Shown here piece by piece: positions 1 through 7,576 of a stretch of DNA of 34,029 nt; position 1 is the first letter of the stretch; every line of letters begins with the position of its first letter. Source of the stretch: Domibacillus enclensis (GTDB lineage: Bacteria > Bacillota > Bacilli > Bacillales > Domibacillaceae); assembly GCF_900156125.1 (NCBI RefSeq), contig NZ_FTLX01000016.1:1-34029 (forward strand). Direction: 5' to 3'. Below the pieces are notes generated by a model, which was given only the letters and a program-made list of their open reading frames with translations, was not told where the DNA came from and made no database searches. The position numbers and the translations under genes were made by a program.

Positions 1-999
1 GCAGTCAAGATTACAAAAGGCAGCAGCGGCTGGGGAGGGCCACTGGTCATCCAGCCGGACGAGCAGAAAAAATACGTCGTGTCCGTTACAGGCGGGGGCA
101 TCCATCCGGTCGCGCAGCGCATTGCGGACTTAACCGGTGCCGAAGCAGTGGACGGCTTTAAAACATCGATTGAAAAAGAAGAAATGGCGTGCGTCCTGAT
201 TGACTGCGGCGGCACAGCCCGCTGCGGCGTCTACCCGAAAATGGGCGTTATGACGATCAATTTAACCCCGACCTCGCCATCGGGCCCGCTGATGAAATTC
301 ATCAAGGAAGACAACTTTGTCTCGGGCGTCAAGGAGCCGGATATTCAGCCGGCAGACGGAACCGATGCCCCGGTGACCGCCGCGGCCCATCCGAAAAACG
401 CCCAGGAGCTGAAGGCAGAGGCGCGTGAAAAAGTCGCCCAGATGAAGGACAGCAAGGGCGAGCCGCGCAAGCAGAATCTCGTGGAGAAAATCGGCCGTTC
501 GATGGGCGGCGTCATCGGGCTGCTGTACCAGGCGGCCCGCGAAACGATCGAGCAGGTATTGAAAAACATCATCCCGTTTATGGCACTTGTCAGCACACTG
601 ATCGGCATTATCCTGTACACCGGCATCGGCGACGTGATCGCCAACTTTGTCTCACCGCTTGCGAGCAATGTGTTCGGGCTTCTATTGTTATCCGTCATTT
701 GTGCCGTCCCGATTCTGTCGCCATTGCTTGGCCCGGGGGCGGTTATTGCCCAGGTCGTTGGCGTCCTCGTCGGCGTGGAAATCGGCAAGGGGAACATTCC
801 GCCGAGCCTGGCCCTTCCTGCCCTGTTTGCGATCAACCCGCAGGTCGGGGCGGACTTTGTGCCAGTCGGCTTGACGCTCGGGGAAGCCAAGCCGGAAACG
901 GTTGAAGTCGGGGTGCCGGCTGTGCTCATGTCCCGCTTGATTACCGGACCACTTGCCGTCGTAATTGCGTATTTTGCCAGCTTCGGCATGTATGAATAA
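1..999 (+). CDS. srlE: PTS glucitol/sorbitol-specific EIIBC component (5' end cut by window)
   Basis: The reading frame is open from base 1 and enters at residues [15 protein letters not shown], which correspond to about residue 4 of the E. coli SrlE N-terminus. Only a few codons are therefore missing; 332 residues are visible. The N-terminal EIIB part carries the family motif [13 protein letters not shown], whose cysteines are the likely phosphorylation region, followed by a charged linker (visible residues about 120-165). The C-terminal EIIC2 part has hydrophobic membrane segments ([17 protein letters not shown] and later ones). By family knowledge it passes phosphate from EIIA to glucitol during import through the membrane. 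It is followed by EIIA and a DRL-type oxidoreductase on the same strand, so this is the distal part of a srl/gut operon; the EIIC gene should lie upstream of the window. Confidence 0.93.
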   Translation, partial: AVKITKGSSGWGGPLVIQPDEQKKYVVSVTGGGIHPVAQRIADLTGAEAVDGFKTSIEKEEMACVLIDCGGTARCGVYPKMGVMTINLTPTSPSGPLMKFIKEDNFVSGVKEPDIQPADGTDAPVTAAAHPKNAQELKAEAREKVAQMKDSKGEPRKQNLVEKIGRSMGGVIGLLYQAARETIEQVLKNIIPFMALVSTLIGIILYTGIGDVIANFVSPLASNVFGLLLLSVICAVPILSPLLGPGAVIAQVVGVLVGVEIGKGNIPPSLALPALFAINPQVGADFVPVGLTLGEAKPETVEVGVPAVLMSRLITGPLAVVIAYFASFGMYE

Positions 1000-1002
1000 T
1001 CC

Positions 1003-1029
1003 AAAAGGGGAACGTGCTTTTCCCCTTTT
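1003..1029 (+). other. Intercistronic hairpin between srlE and srlB
   Basis: A 10-bp perfect stem (AAAAGGGGAA with TTCCCCTTTT) and a 7-base loop lie 4 bases after the srlE stop. The 3' arm ends in only four T, then CATT, so it could act as a weak terminator/attenuator or as a 3'-end stabiliser that sets different amounts of EIIBC and EIIA. Confidence 0.6.
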
Positions 1030-1082
1030 CATTATAGAATGTGAAGGAGAGACAATTGATGAGTGTGCTTGGAGGAATTGAC

Positions 1083-1457
1083 ATGAAGACGATTTACGAA
1101 TCCACTGTACTAGAGCTTGGTCCGGACGTGGACATGTTTATGGAAGAAAAGATGCTGATTATCTTTAACGAAACAGCGCCAAAGGATTTGCGGGACATTG
1201 CCGTTATTCATACAGTTGCACCGCTTGAAGGCGTCATTGCGACCGGTGATGTTCTTTCTTTTGATGACCAGTCTTACCGGGTAACGTTCGTCGGCAGCAA
1301 AGTCAATGAGACCGTTCAAGAGCTCGGTCACTGCACAATCGCTTTCAATGGGGAGGATCACGCTGATCTGCCAGGAACCCTTTGTGTAGAAGCAAAAGAG
1401 ATGCCGGTTATTTCAGCATCGACGAAAATCTTGATTCAGACATCGGGGGAGGCATAA
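1083..1457 (+). CDS. srlB: PTS glucitol/sorbitol-specific EIIA component
   Basis: A 124-residue soluble protein with the fold and length of glucitol EIIA (E. coli SrlB is about 123 residues). His43 in VIHTV aligns with the phosphorylated His43 of the E. coli protein, and the C-terminal stretch has the family pattern ELGHCTIAFNGEDHADLPGT. It takes phosphate from HPr and gives it to the EIIB domain of the preceding gene. I chose the ATG at 1083 because GGAGG (1071-1075) sits 7 bases upstream and the protein then begins MKTIYESTV, matching family members. ATG at 1059 is also in frame with its own AAGGAG 8 bases upstream, so an 8-residue longer form is possible. It ends 3 bases before the next gene. 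Confidence 0.92.
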   Translation: MKTIYESTVLELGPDVDMFMEEKMLIIFNETAPKDLRDIAVIHTVAPLEGVIATGDVLSFDDQSYRVTFVGSKVNETVQELGHCTIAFNGEDHADLPGTLCVEAKEMPVISASTKILIQTSGEA

Positions 1458-1460
1458 GCT

Positions 1461-2750
1461 ATGCTAGGATTAAATCGTCAGCTCGTTCAGCTGGAAAAAC
1501 AGGGGAAAGAAATTAAAGTAGGCTTGATCGGCTGCGGGCAAATGGGCCGCGGCATGATTTCACAAATTGAAAATATGAAGGGCATGCGCGTAGCAGCAAC
1601 TGCTGACCTGCAGACAGATATTATTCAAAACGCGTATATGACGGCAGGCGTGGACCCGCAGCATATTGTCACAACAAATGAAATTGAAGCAGCAGAAAAA
1701 GCACTGCACGAAGGGAATGTAGTCGCGACAACTGATGTTTCCATGGTGATTGCACTTCCGGGCATTGATGTGATCGTAGACGCAACAGGGATTCCAAACC
1801 TGGGCGCTGAAATTGCCTGGAAAACCATTATGAATAAAAAGCATATCGTCATGCTCAATGTAGAAGCAGACATTACCGTCGGCCCGCTTCTTCACCAGAT
1901 GGCGGAAGCAAGCAGCGTCGTGTATACAGGATCTGCCGGTGATGAGCCCGGCTGTATCATGGAGCTTCATGACTTCGCGGATGCGCTTGGCTTTGATATC
2001 GTTGCACTCGGGAAAGGGAAAAACAACCCGTTGAACTATGAAGCCAATCCGGATTCAGCAGCGGCAGAAGCAAAGGAAAAAGGCTCAAGCCCGAAAATGC
2101 TCGCTTCCTTCCAGGACGGCACGAAAACAATGGTGGAAATGAATGCAGTAGCGAATGCCACCGGATTTTTGCCGGATAAGGCAGGTATGCACGGCCCGTC
2201 AGGTACAGTAAAAGAGCTGCCGGACATTTTCCGTTTGCAGGAAGATGGAGGCATTTTGCAAAACAAAAAAATTGTTGACTATGTAAACGGGGTAGCACCG
2301 GGCGTGTTTGCGATTATTTCTTCTGAAAAAGAGGAAGTAAACCATGAAATGCAGTATTTAAAAATGGGACCGGGTCCGAATTACATTTTATTCCGTCCGT
2401 ATCACTTAACGAGCCTTGAAACACCACTTTCGGTCGCGCGCGCTTATTTAAATCAATCCGCTACAATCGCTCCGTGGCATGGTATCCAGGCAGAAACAGT
2501 CGCAACAGCGAAAAAGGATTTGCAGCCGGGAGACCGACTGGACGGCATCGGCGGATTTACGGTATACGGAACGTTGTACAGCCAGGAAGAATCCGTAGCG
2601 GCCAATGCATTCCCGATTGGGCTGGTTGATCCGAATGTAGTCGTGAAGCGCGCAGTGAAAAAAGGCGACATTTTAACATATGACGATATTGAACAAGAAA
2701 AAGAATCAACGATTTGGAAGCTGCGGTCGCTTCAGGCGAAAAGCTTCTAA
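1461..2750 (+). CDS. DXR-like (DRL family) NAD(P)-dependent oxidoreductase with C-terminal SAF domain
   Basis: A 429-residue protein. An N-terminal Rossmann domain carries GLIGCGQMGRGM at residues 21-32; a central catalytic part has VDATGIPN and SAGDEPGCIMELHDF; the last ~80 residues look like an SAF domain (PGDRLDGIGGFTVYG onward). This is the architecture annotated as homoserine dehydrogenase-like with SAF domain. The family includes the Brucella DRL enzyme, which makes 2-C-methyl-erythritol 4-phosphate in place of DXR, but many homologues have unknown substrates. Here it starts 3 bases after srlB, within one transcription unit, so a role in catabolism of the PTS-imported polyol phosphate is more likely than isoprenoid synthesis; that is inference. 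The family call is firm, the substrate is not. Confidence 0.85.
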   Translation: MLGLNRQLVQLEKQGKEIKVGLIGCGQMGRGMISQIENMKGMRVAATADLQTDIIQNAYMTAGVDPQHIVTTNEIEAAEKALHEGNVVATTDVSMVIALPGIDVIVDATGIPNLGAEIAWKTIMNKKHIVMLNVEADITVGPLLHQMAEASSVVYTGSAGDEPGCIMELHDFADALGFDIVALGKGKNNPLNYEANPDSAAAEAKEKGSSPKMLASFQDGTKTMVEMNAVANATGFLPDKAGMHGPSGTVKELPDIFRLQEDGGILQNKKIVDYVNGVAPGVFAIISSEKEEVNHEMQYLKMGPGPNYILFRPYHLTSLETPLSVARAYLNQSATIAPWHGIQAETVATAKKDLQPGDRLDGIGGFTVYGTLYSQEESVAANAFPIGLVDPNVVVKRAVKKGDILTYDDIEQEKESTIWKLRSLQAKSF

Positions 2751-2761
2751 AAGCTGAAAGC

Positions 2762-2800
2762 AAGGGGTGTCTCTGAATGAGGCATCCCTTAAGCTGTCTT
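2762..2800 (+). terminator. Probable terminator of the srl operon
   Basis: A 12-bp stem containing G-T pairs (AAGGGGTGTCTC with GAGGCATCCCTT) and a 5-base loop lies 11 bases after the oxidoreductase stop. The T-rich tail is weak (AAGCTGTCTTTG), so efficiency is uncertain. Confidence 0.5.
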
Positions 2801-2815
2801 TGAAAATCAGGGTTG

Positions 2816-2844
2816 TTTACCCGGGGTCCAGATTGGCATATAAT
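2816..2844 (+). promoter_or_regulatory. Sigma-A type promoter for the zinc-ribbon gene
   Basis: TTTACC (2816-2821) and a perfect TATAAT (2839-2844) are separated by 17 bases, about 40 bases before the start codon of the next gene. Confidence 0.5.
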
Positions 2845-2882
2845 AAAGAAGAACGGAAATAGGTGTGAAGGAGTGGGGCTTA

Positions 2883-3215
2883 ATGAAAATCTCCGAAATG
2901 GAAGCCGGCCTTTATTGCACGCGCTGTCACGATGAAACGATCCACCGGGTTGTTTACGTAAACAATAAAATTCAAAGCATCGAGTGTGAAAACTGCCATC
3001 GTTTGACCGGCATGAAAATCGATGCAAAAAAAGAGCTGTACGAAGAAGTATACGACCGAATTTCAACGAAACCGTCTCGAATGACGCAGGAATACAAGCA
3101 GGATTTAAGCAAATTTGTGTCGGGTATGCCGCTGCGAGTGATTAGCAAGCCGTACCGCCTCATGAAATATGTAAATGAAACAAGAAAAGTATTAAAGAAA
3201 ACAAAACAATCGTAA
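2883..3215 (+). CDS. Small zinc-ribbon protein of unknown function
   Basis: A 110-residue basic protein. The N-terminus carries two Cys pairs, CTRC (residues 12-15) and CENC (about 35-38), spaced like a four-cysteine zinc ribbon; the remainder is charged and probably helical. The start at 2883 is chosen because AAGGAG lies 9 bases upstream; a GTG at 2865 is in frame but overlaps that site. It has its own promoter and terminator, so it is a single-gene unit. I recognise it only as a conserved small protein of Bacillaceae. The zinc ribbon and positive charge would suit nucleic acid or ribosome binding, but nothing in the sequence proves that. Confidence 0.75.
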   Translation: MKISEMEAGLYCTRCHDETIHRVVYVNNKIQSIECENCHRLTGMKIDAKKELYEEVYDRISTKPSRMTQEYKQDLSKFVSGMPLRVISKPYRLMKYVNETRKVLKKTKQS

Positions 3216-3252
3216 AAACGGCGCGCTTTTCATCAAGCGGCCGTTTTTTTTC
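3215..3252 (+). terminator. Intrinsic terminator after the zinc-ribbon gene
   Basis: The AAAACGGC...GCCGTTTT outer stem and GCGCTT/AAGCG inner stem are followed by eight T, directly at the stop codon. Confidence 0.85.
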
Positions 3253-3263
3253 ATGGATGAAAG

Positions 3264-3400
3264 TGATGTATCGCCGGAAAATGATAAATACCGCCGATAT
3301 GTAGTGGGCTAACGCCGGTATGTAGATATACCGGCGTTAGCGGGCGGTTTATCAGCGATCAGCATCATTTATCGGCGTAGCAACAGTTTATCAGCAATCC
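3264..3400. repeat. Degenerate inverted/direct repeat cluster with a 34-bp palindrome
   Basis: Between two convergent genes. A perfect inverted repeat GCTAACGCCGGTAT (3308-3321) and ATACCGGCGTTAGC (3328-3341) has a 6-base loop. Around it, variants of one phrase recur in both orientations: CGCCGATA (3292-3299), ATTTATCGGCG (3367-3377), and the direct copies GTTTATCAGC at 3347-3356 and 3386-3395. No open frame and no T-run that would make it an ordinary terminator. Confidence 0.7.
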
Positions 3401-3406
3401 TCAGGC

Positions 3407-4279
3407 TCAGTGGCCGTCCGGTTCAATGTGAATGTGTGTCATTCGAATGCCGTGCTCCTGCAGCAGGGCTTCTTCTACGTATTCGGTAATATCGTGGCTT
3501 TCAATAACGTTTAAGTCCGGGTCCACACTCAGGACAACATCGACAAAGGTGATGTTTCCGTGCGAACGGGCTTTCATGCTGGGCACACCGCGGACACCGG
3601 GAACTTTTTCGACTGTTTTTTGCATATCTTCCAGTGTGTCGAGGTCAAAGGCATCGGTTAAAGTCAGCGAAGCATCAGCGAAAATATCCCAGGCGGTTTT
3701 TAAAATAATCAAGCCGACGATAAAAGCGGTCAGTGTATCAAGCCAGTCAAAGCCAAGCCGCGCACCGATAATGCCGACAAAAGCGCCGATGCTCACTAAA
3801 GCATCCGAACGGTTATCATGCGCCGCCGCCAGAATAGACTGGCTATTGATTTTTTTGGCCAAGCGGATGTTGTATACATAAACGCCGTACATGATGACAG
3901 CGGCGAAAAGAGCGGTCCAGGCGGTGATCATATCCGGCGTTTCATGGTCTGCCTGAAACATCGAACTGCCGGCGGAGATAAGCACTTGAATCGCGACGGA
4001 TGCCATAATAAAGGCGGCAAGAAGAGAAGCGACTGTTTCCGCACGAAAATGTCCGTAGCGGTGATTTTCATCAGGGGGCTTACGGGCGATTTTCAGCCCG
4101 ATCAGAATGGCGATCGAGGCGATGATATCGGTTGTATTATTGAGACCGTCTGCTTTCAGTGCTTCAGAGGCACCGATCCAGCCAACGGTCAATTTCAAGG
4201 CGGAGAGGAACAAATAAGCGATAATACTGATCCATGCTCCTCGTTCACCTCTTTTCAAGTCTTCGTATGCTGTTTCCAC
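3407..4279 (-). CDS. CDF family cation efflux transporter, MneS/YeaB-like
   Basis: A 290-residue membrane protein closely resembling B. subtilis YeaB (MneS) along its full length, from GERGAWISIIAYLFLSALKL to the C-terminal histidine-containing end. Metal-site residues are present: D44/N47/D51 in ADGLNNTTD and D155/D159 in HDNRSD; the first site has D-N where zinc-type CDFs often have H-D. The soluble C-terminal domain (about 205-290) ends with THIHIEPDGH. YeaB-type CDFs export manganese, so Mn(II) efflux is the likely job. The start is GTG at 4279 with GGAGG 9 bases upstream. Single-gene unit on the minus strand; no MntR box or yybP-ykoY-like leader is visible. Confidence 0.9.
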   Translation of the reverse strand: METAYEDLKRGERGAWISIIAYLFLSALKLTVGWIGASEALKADGLNNTTDIIASIAILIGLKIARKPPDENHRYGHFRAETVASLLAAFIMASVAIQVLISAGSSMFQADHETPDMITAWTALFAAVIMYGVYVYNIRLAKKINSQSILAAAHDNRSDALVSIGAFVGIIGARLGFDWLDTLTAFIVGLIILKTAWDIFADASLTLTDAFDLDTLEDMQKTVEKVPGVRGVPSMKARSHGNITFVDVVLSVDPDLNVIESHDITEYVEEALLQEHGIRMTHIHIEPDGH

Positions 4280-4311
4280 TTCGATGGTCCTCCAGAAAAG
4301 TTAGTGTTTTT

Positions 4312-4320
4312 ACTATACCA
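4312..4320 (-). promoter_or_regulatory. Extended -10 promoter for the CDF gene
   Basis: On the minus strand TGGTATAGT matches the TGnTATAnT extended -10 pattern, about 32 bases before the GTG start; no convincing -35 is seen. The short leader argues against a riboswitch. Confidence 0.4.
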
Positions 4321-4401
4321 GTGCGGATAGAGGTGAGTCTACGGCAACATGATTGCCACTGTCTCAACAAGTTGCGCTTGCGCTAAACTTGGTCTTTGCA
4401 C

Positions 4402-4446
4402 AAAAAAACAGCTCCAATCAATGAATGATTGAAGCTGTTTTTTGCG
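4402..4446. terminator. Bidirectional-looking hairpin terminator
   Basis: AAAAAACAGCT and AGCTGTTTTTT flank a second stem CAATCA/TGATTG, giving about 17 paired bases with A and T runs on both sides. It lies in the 363-base spacer between the CDF gene and the effector-binding gene. The rest of that spacer holds a weak inverted repeat (TATTCGTTC 4554-4562, GAACGAATA 4595-4603) and no credible gene. Confidence 0.7.
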
Positions 4447-4642
4447 ACATATAAACGGTTTGCAGCTGATAAAAAAAGATGAAACTTAAGCCGGGTAAAT
4501 AAATAGAAGGTTTTTTTTCTGTGTTCTCGTCCATCACAAGTGTGTGCCTCCCTTATTCGTTCGGTCCAGCATTGCAGGTGATTCCATTATGAAAGAACGA
4601 ATACGGGCTGTCTTCTTTCGTGGAAGAAAACCTTACAGATTT

Positions 4643-5110
4643 TTAAACCGCTTCCTCGATCGCTTCACTTCTTTTGTCTGCCAGCCGCCAGTACAAGTGG
4701 TGGTGTGCCTCGCTTACGGTTACATGAATCCGAAATTCATTGGCATCAAGCCTGACCTTGTGTTCACGAGCCCACGATAAAATGGAACGAAATCCATATT
4801 TCACTTCCTCTGTGCTGCCGTGAAATTGGAGCATGGCATAAGAGCCTGGTGGAATCGTCAAACTCGACATGCCAGCGGGTATAATATCGATCTGATTCAC
4901 TTCCATTGCGATGCAATGCGTGTAAAGCTGGCCGGCCCTCTTTAAGCAGATATCCATTAAATGGCCGTCCGTCTGCTCGGGAATCTGATTGGCTGCTTCT
5001 AAAAAACGCTGTGTCCATTCCGGGCGAAGTGCCGCCACTTCCTCCTGCGTACCGCTCATTTCGTATCCTACAACTGTGACGGCACGAACATCTACAATTT
5101 TCGGATTCAT
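4643..5110 (-). CDS. GyrI-like / AraC effector-binding domain protein
   Basis: A 155-residue single-domain protein of the GyrI-like small-molecule-binding fold: two repeats of strand-helix elements, opening with VRAVTVVGYEMSGTQEE and ending FRIHVTVSEAHHHLYWRL. It has no DNA-binding domain. The start at 5110 is chosen because AAGGAG lies 8 bases upstream; the in-frame extension to 5158 is lysine/arginine rich and has no such site. It is divergent from the FAD monooxygenase gene (113 bases between starts). Family members bind hydrophobic or cationic small molecules, sometimes hydrolysing them, so it might bind or clear the substrate of the neighbouring modification enzymes; that link is inference from position. 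Confidence 0.75.
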   Translation of the reverse strand: MNPKIVDVRAVTVVGYEMSGTQEEVAALRPEWTQRFLEAANQIPEQTDGHLMDICLKRAGQLYTHCIAMEVNQIDIIPAGMSSLTIPPGSYAMLQFHGSTEEVKYGFRSILSWAREHKVRLDANEFRIHVTVSEAHHHLYWRLADKRSEAIEEAV

Positions 5111-5223
5111 ACGCTCAGCTCCTTTTCCACTTCTTTTCCCGCTTTTGCGTGTTTTCACACCGTTCTCTCAGGGAATAGTAACTATAAAAAGCATGAACAA
5201 AAGTTGTACAGGGGGAGGTCCTT

Positions 5224-6543
5224 GTGAAAACGAATGTTTTTATTTCCGGTGGAGGCATTTCCGGCTTGATGCTGGGTCTTATGCTAGCCAGACAGAACAT
5301 TGACGTCATTGTTGCTGAAAAAGACGCTAAGCCATCCATTAAATACAAAGGGGAGCTGCTTCAGCCGAAAAGCCTGGATATGATGAACCGGCTTGGGTTA
5401 TATGAAGATGTTCGTGCGGCGGGCTTTCCGATCCATACAACGTCTATTACAGAATTTGACGGCGAGCGTGTAATAAAGGAAATCAAGTATCACTACGATG
5501 TGATCGATCATCCGTTTAACGAAGCACTGATGGTGCCTCATGAAACGTTAAAAAAAATCATCCTGACACACGCCGAACAGCACCCGCATTTTCATTTTTT
5601 AAACCCGGCCAAGTTCACTCAATTCCGTGAAGACGGTGATATAAAAAAGCGCGCAGTCGTCGTTCATAAGGAAAAAGGAGAAATGGACATTGAAGCCGAC
5701 TTTTTCATTGGAGCAGAAGGACGTGTGTCGCCCATTCGAAAAAGCCTCGGCATTGAGCTGAAGGAAACCGAGTACAATCACTATTTTTTAACCGTGACAT
5801 TTCCGCGTCCGGAGAGTTTAACGGAAGGAGAAATGGTCGTAAGGGGTCATTCCTTTCTTGGCCTTTTTCCGCTGCCGGATTTAAAGGTGCGGACCGTGCT
5901 GCTCATCAAAAAAGAGGAATACAAGGAAATGAAGCGCGAAGGCCTGGATTCGTTTTACCGCTGCTACACTCGTTTAAAACCGGAGCTTGACGGGTATGTG
6001 CAGGACATCACAACGTGGAAAGACATTCAGCTCATGGTTCCATCCCGTCACAATGCGAACCGCTACACTGGCGGCAATTGCGCTCTGATGGGAGATGCCG
6101 TTCATACCGTTCACCCGATGGCAGGGGAAGGCATGAATTTAGCGATTCAGGATGCGTATACACTCGGTGAGCTTTTAACGTGTATGTTTGAAACCGGGAA
6201 TCTGGACCCGGCGCAGTTAAAGCTGTATGAGCAGGTGCGCAAGCCGCGCGCTGAGTTTTTATCGTCTCTTTCGCATTTGTCAGCGATGGCGTATTCGTAC
6301 TGGCAGGGGCCGTGGCCGAATGTAAGGTCTCACGTGTTAAAGAGAATTGAACAGATTCCAGCACTTCATTACAAACATATGCTGAATATTTCCGGTCTTG
6401 GGATGTGGAAAGATACACTGCTTGACCGTTTTGTACAAATCGGGCTTTTGCCCGGCGGTATTTTGCCGAAAGTGAACGGCACGGAGCATCAGTACGAAGC
6501 GCGTGATGATCATCCGTGGACAAATAAGGAGGAAAAGAAATGA
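5224..6543 (+). CDS. FAD-dependent aromatic-type monooxygenase
   Basis: A 439-residue class A flavoprotein monooxygenase. The FAD-binding GGGISGLMLGLMLAR is at residues 9-23, and the second FAD motif with the GD pair is in NCALMGDAVHTVHPMAGEGMNLAIQDA, both well conserved. Substrate region residues are not diagnostic. The start is GTG at 5224 behind GGGGGAGG. Such enzymes hydroxylate or epoxidise aromatic or polycyclic substrates using NAD(P)H and O2. The stop overlaps the next gene's ATG by 4 bases (ATGA), so the methyltransferase is translationally coupled and probably acts on the hydroxylated product. The natural substrate is unknown. Confidence 0.85.
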   Translation: MKTNVFISGGGISGLMLGLMLARQNIDVIVAEKDAKPSIKYKGELLQPKSLDMMNRLGLYEDVRAAGFPIHTTSITEFDGERVIKEIKYHYDVIDHPFNEALMVPHETLKKIILTHAEQHPHFHFLNPAKFTQFREDGDIKKRAVVVHKEKGEMDIEADFFIGAEGRVSPIRKSLGIELKETEYNHYFLTVTFPRPESLTEGEMVVRGHSFLGLFPLPDLKVRTVLLIKKEEYKEMKREGLDSFYRCYTRLKPELDGYVQDITTWKDIQLMVPSRHNANRYTGGNCALMGDAVHTVHPMAGEGMNLAIQDAYTLGELLTCMFETGNLDPAQLKLYEQVRKPRAEFLSSLSHLSAMAYSYWQGPWPNVRSHVLKRIEQIPALHYKHMLNISGLGMWKDTLLDRFVQIGLLPGGILPKVNGTEHQYEARDDHPWTNKEEKK

Positions 6544-7538
6544 TTGCAGAATACCGGAAGATGTGGGAAGCCCGCAATTGGATGAAGCGGAATGAGCCGT
6601 TTTTGCCGACCTGGCAGGCGTATGTAGGCTACCGCCTTGATTTATTCGAAAAGCTTGCCGGCGGCGCCACCATTGAATCGCTCGTTCAAGAATATGGATA
6701 TGAGGAAAACCTGCTTCGGTCGTGGGCGGATGCCGGTGTTGTGCTCGGCCACTTGAAAAAAGAAGGAGACCGTTTGATTCCGTCTAAAAAAATGCTGAAA
6801 TTTTTCTCGCAGAAAAGCGATGATACGGTAGGGGAGCTGTTAAAGGAACTGTTTGAAATGCACATGCCTGCGCTGATGAACTATCCTTCCATGATTGAGT
6901 CCAATCAAAAAGGGACCTTTAATGGAGATGACTTCAGCAAAACCGTTGCGGCGACCTCCGCCTTAATTGAAAAGCGTGCATTCGGGCACGTGTTAGCGGA
7001 AATGAGTGCGCAAAAACCGCACTGGGTGCTCGATATCGGCTGCGGAACGGGCGGTTACTTAATGAAGCTGGCCAAAAAGATGAATCAGGGGACATTCGTT
7101 GGCGTAGACATAAGCAAGGACTGCGTTGAGGAAGCACGTGAAAAAGCAATGGAAAAGCAGCTGGATGACAAGGTGAAGTTTTACTATGCGGACATCAATA
7201 CGTGGGACGTGCCGAATGGGCTGTTCGATGTCGTGATGATGAACAATCTTCTTCATTATTATTCGCCGGATGCGCGGGGAGACTTGTTTACCCGCGTGGC
7301 AGAGCTTGTCAGCAAACGAGGAACCGTTATTGTCATTACGCCACTGTATCTGGAAAAAGGCGGTCAGCGCTTTTCCGCCGCCTTTAATTCGTTTATGGAA
7401 GCGCACGATAATTTACACCCGCTTCCGCAAAAAGAAGCACTCGTTCAGGATGCCGCTTCCGCAGGGTTAAAGCTGAAATCAGTAAAAACCGTCGTCCGTG
7501 AAGGAAGCTGGTATTGTATGAGTTTTTCGAAAAAATGA
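6540..7538 (+). CDS. SAM-dependent methyltransferase, O-methyltransferase-like
   Basis: A 332-residue protein. Residues about 20-100 look like the winged-helix dimerisation domain of small-molecule O-methyltransferases (ATIESLVQEYGYEENLLRSWADAG). The class I SAM-binding motif DIGCGTGGYL follows at about 164-173, with VDIS after strand 2 and NNLLHYYS in the region where O-methyltransferases keep the catalytic His. It overlaps the monooxygenase by 4 bases, which argues for a hydroxylation-then-methylation pair. It is 39 bases before the transaminase gene, so all three may be co-transcribed, although a TATAAT-like box at 7540-7545 could start a separate transcript. Confidence 0.82.
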   Translation: MIAEYRKMWEARNWMKRNEPFLPTWQAYVGYRLDLFEKLAGGATIESLVQEYGYEENLLRSWADAGVVLGHLKKEGDRLIPSKKMLKFFSQKSDDTVGELLKELFEMHMPALMNYPSMIESNQKGTFNGDDFSKTVAATSALIEKRAFGHVLAEMSAQKPHWVLDIGCGTGGYLMKLAKKMNQGTFVGVDISKDCVEEAREKAMEKQLDDKVKFYYADINTWDVPNGLFDVVMMNNLLHYYSPDARGDLFTRVAELVSKRGTVIVITPLYLEKGGQRFSAAFNSFMEAHDNLHPLPQKEALVQDAASAGLKLKSVKTVVREGSWYCMSFSKK

Positions 7539-7576
7539 GTATAATAGAAGGAAATGAGTGAAGTGAGGCGGTATTA

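Noticed and set aside
345-1004. A 219-codon minus-strand frame opposite srlE
   Set aside because: Antisense shadow of a clear PTS gene, without a ribosome site.
4554-4603. Inverted repeat TATTCGTTC/GAACGAATA as a terminator
   Set aside because: The loop is about 32 bases and there is no T-run on either strand; a much better terminator lies at 4402-4446.
4544-4780. A possible small basic protein upstream of and opposite the effector-binding gene
   Set aside because: Most of it is antisense to the 4643-5110 gene, and it lacks a ribosome site.
7514-7545. A promoter for dat inside the end of the methyltransferase gene
   Set aside because: TATAAT at 7540-7545 is perfect, but the nearest -35 (TTGTAT) is 20 bases away and no extended -10 is present; left as a remark only.
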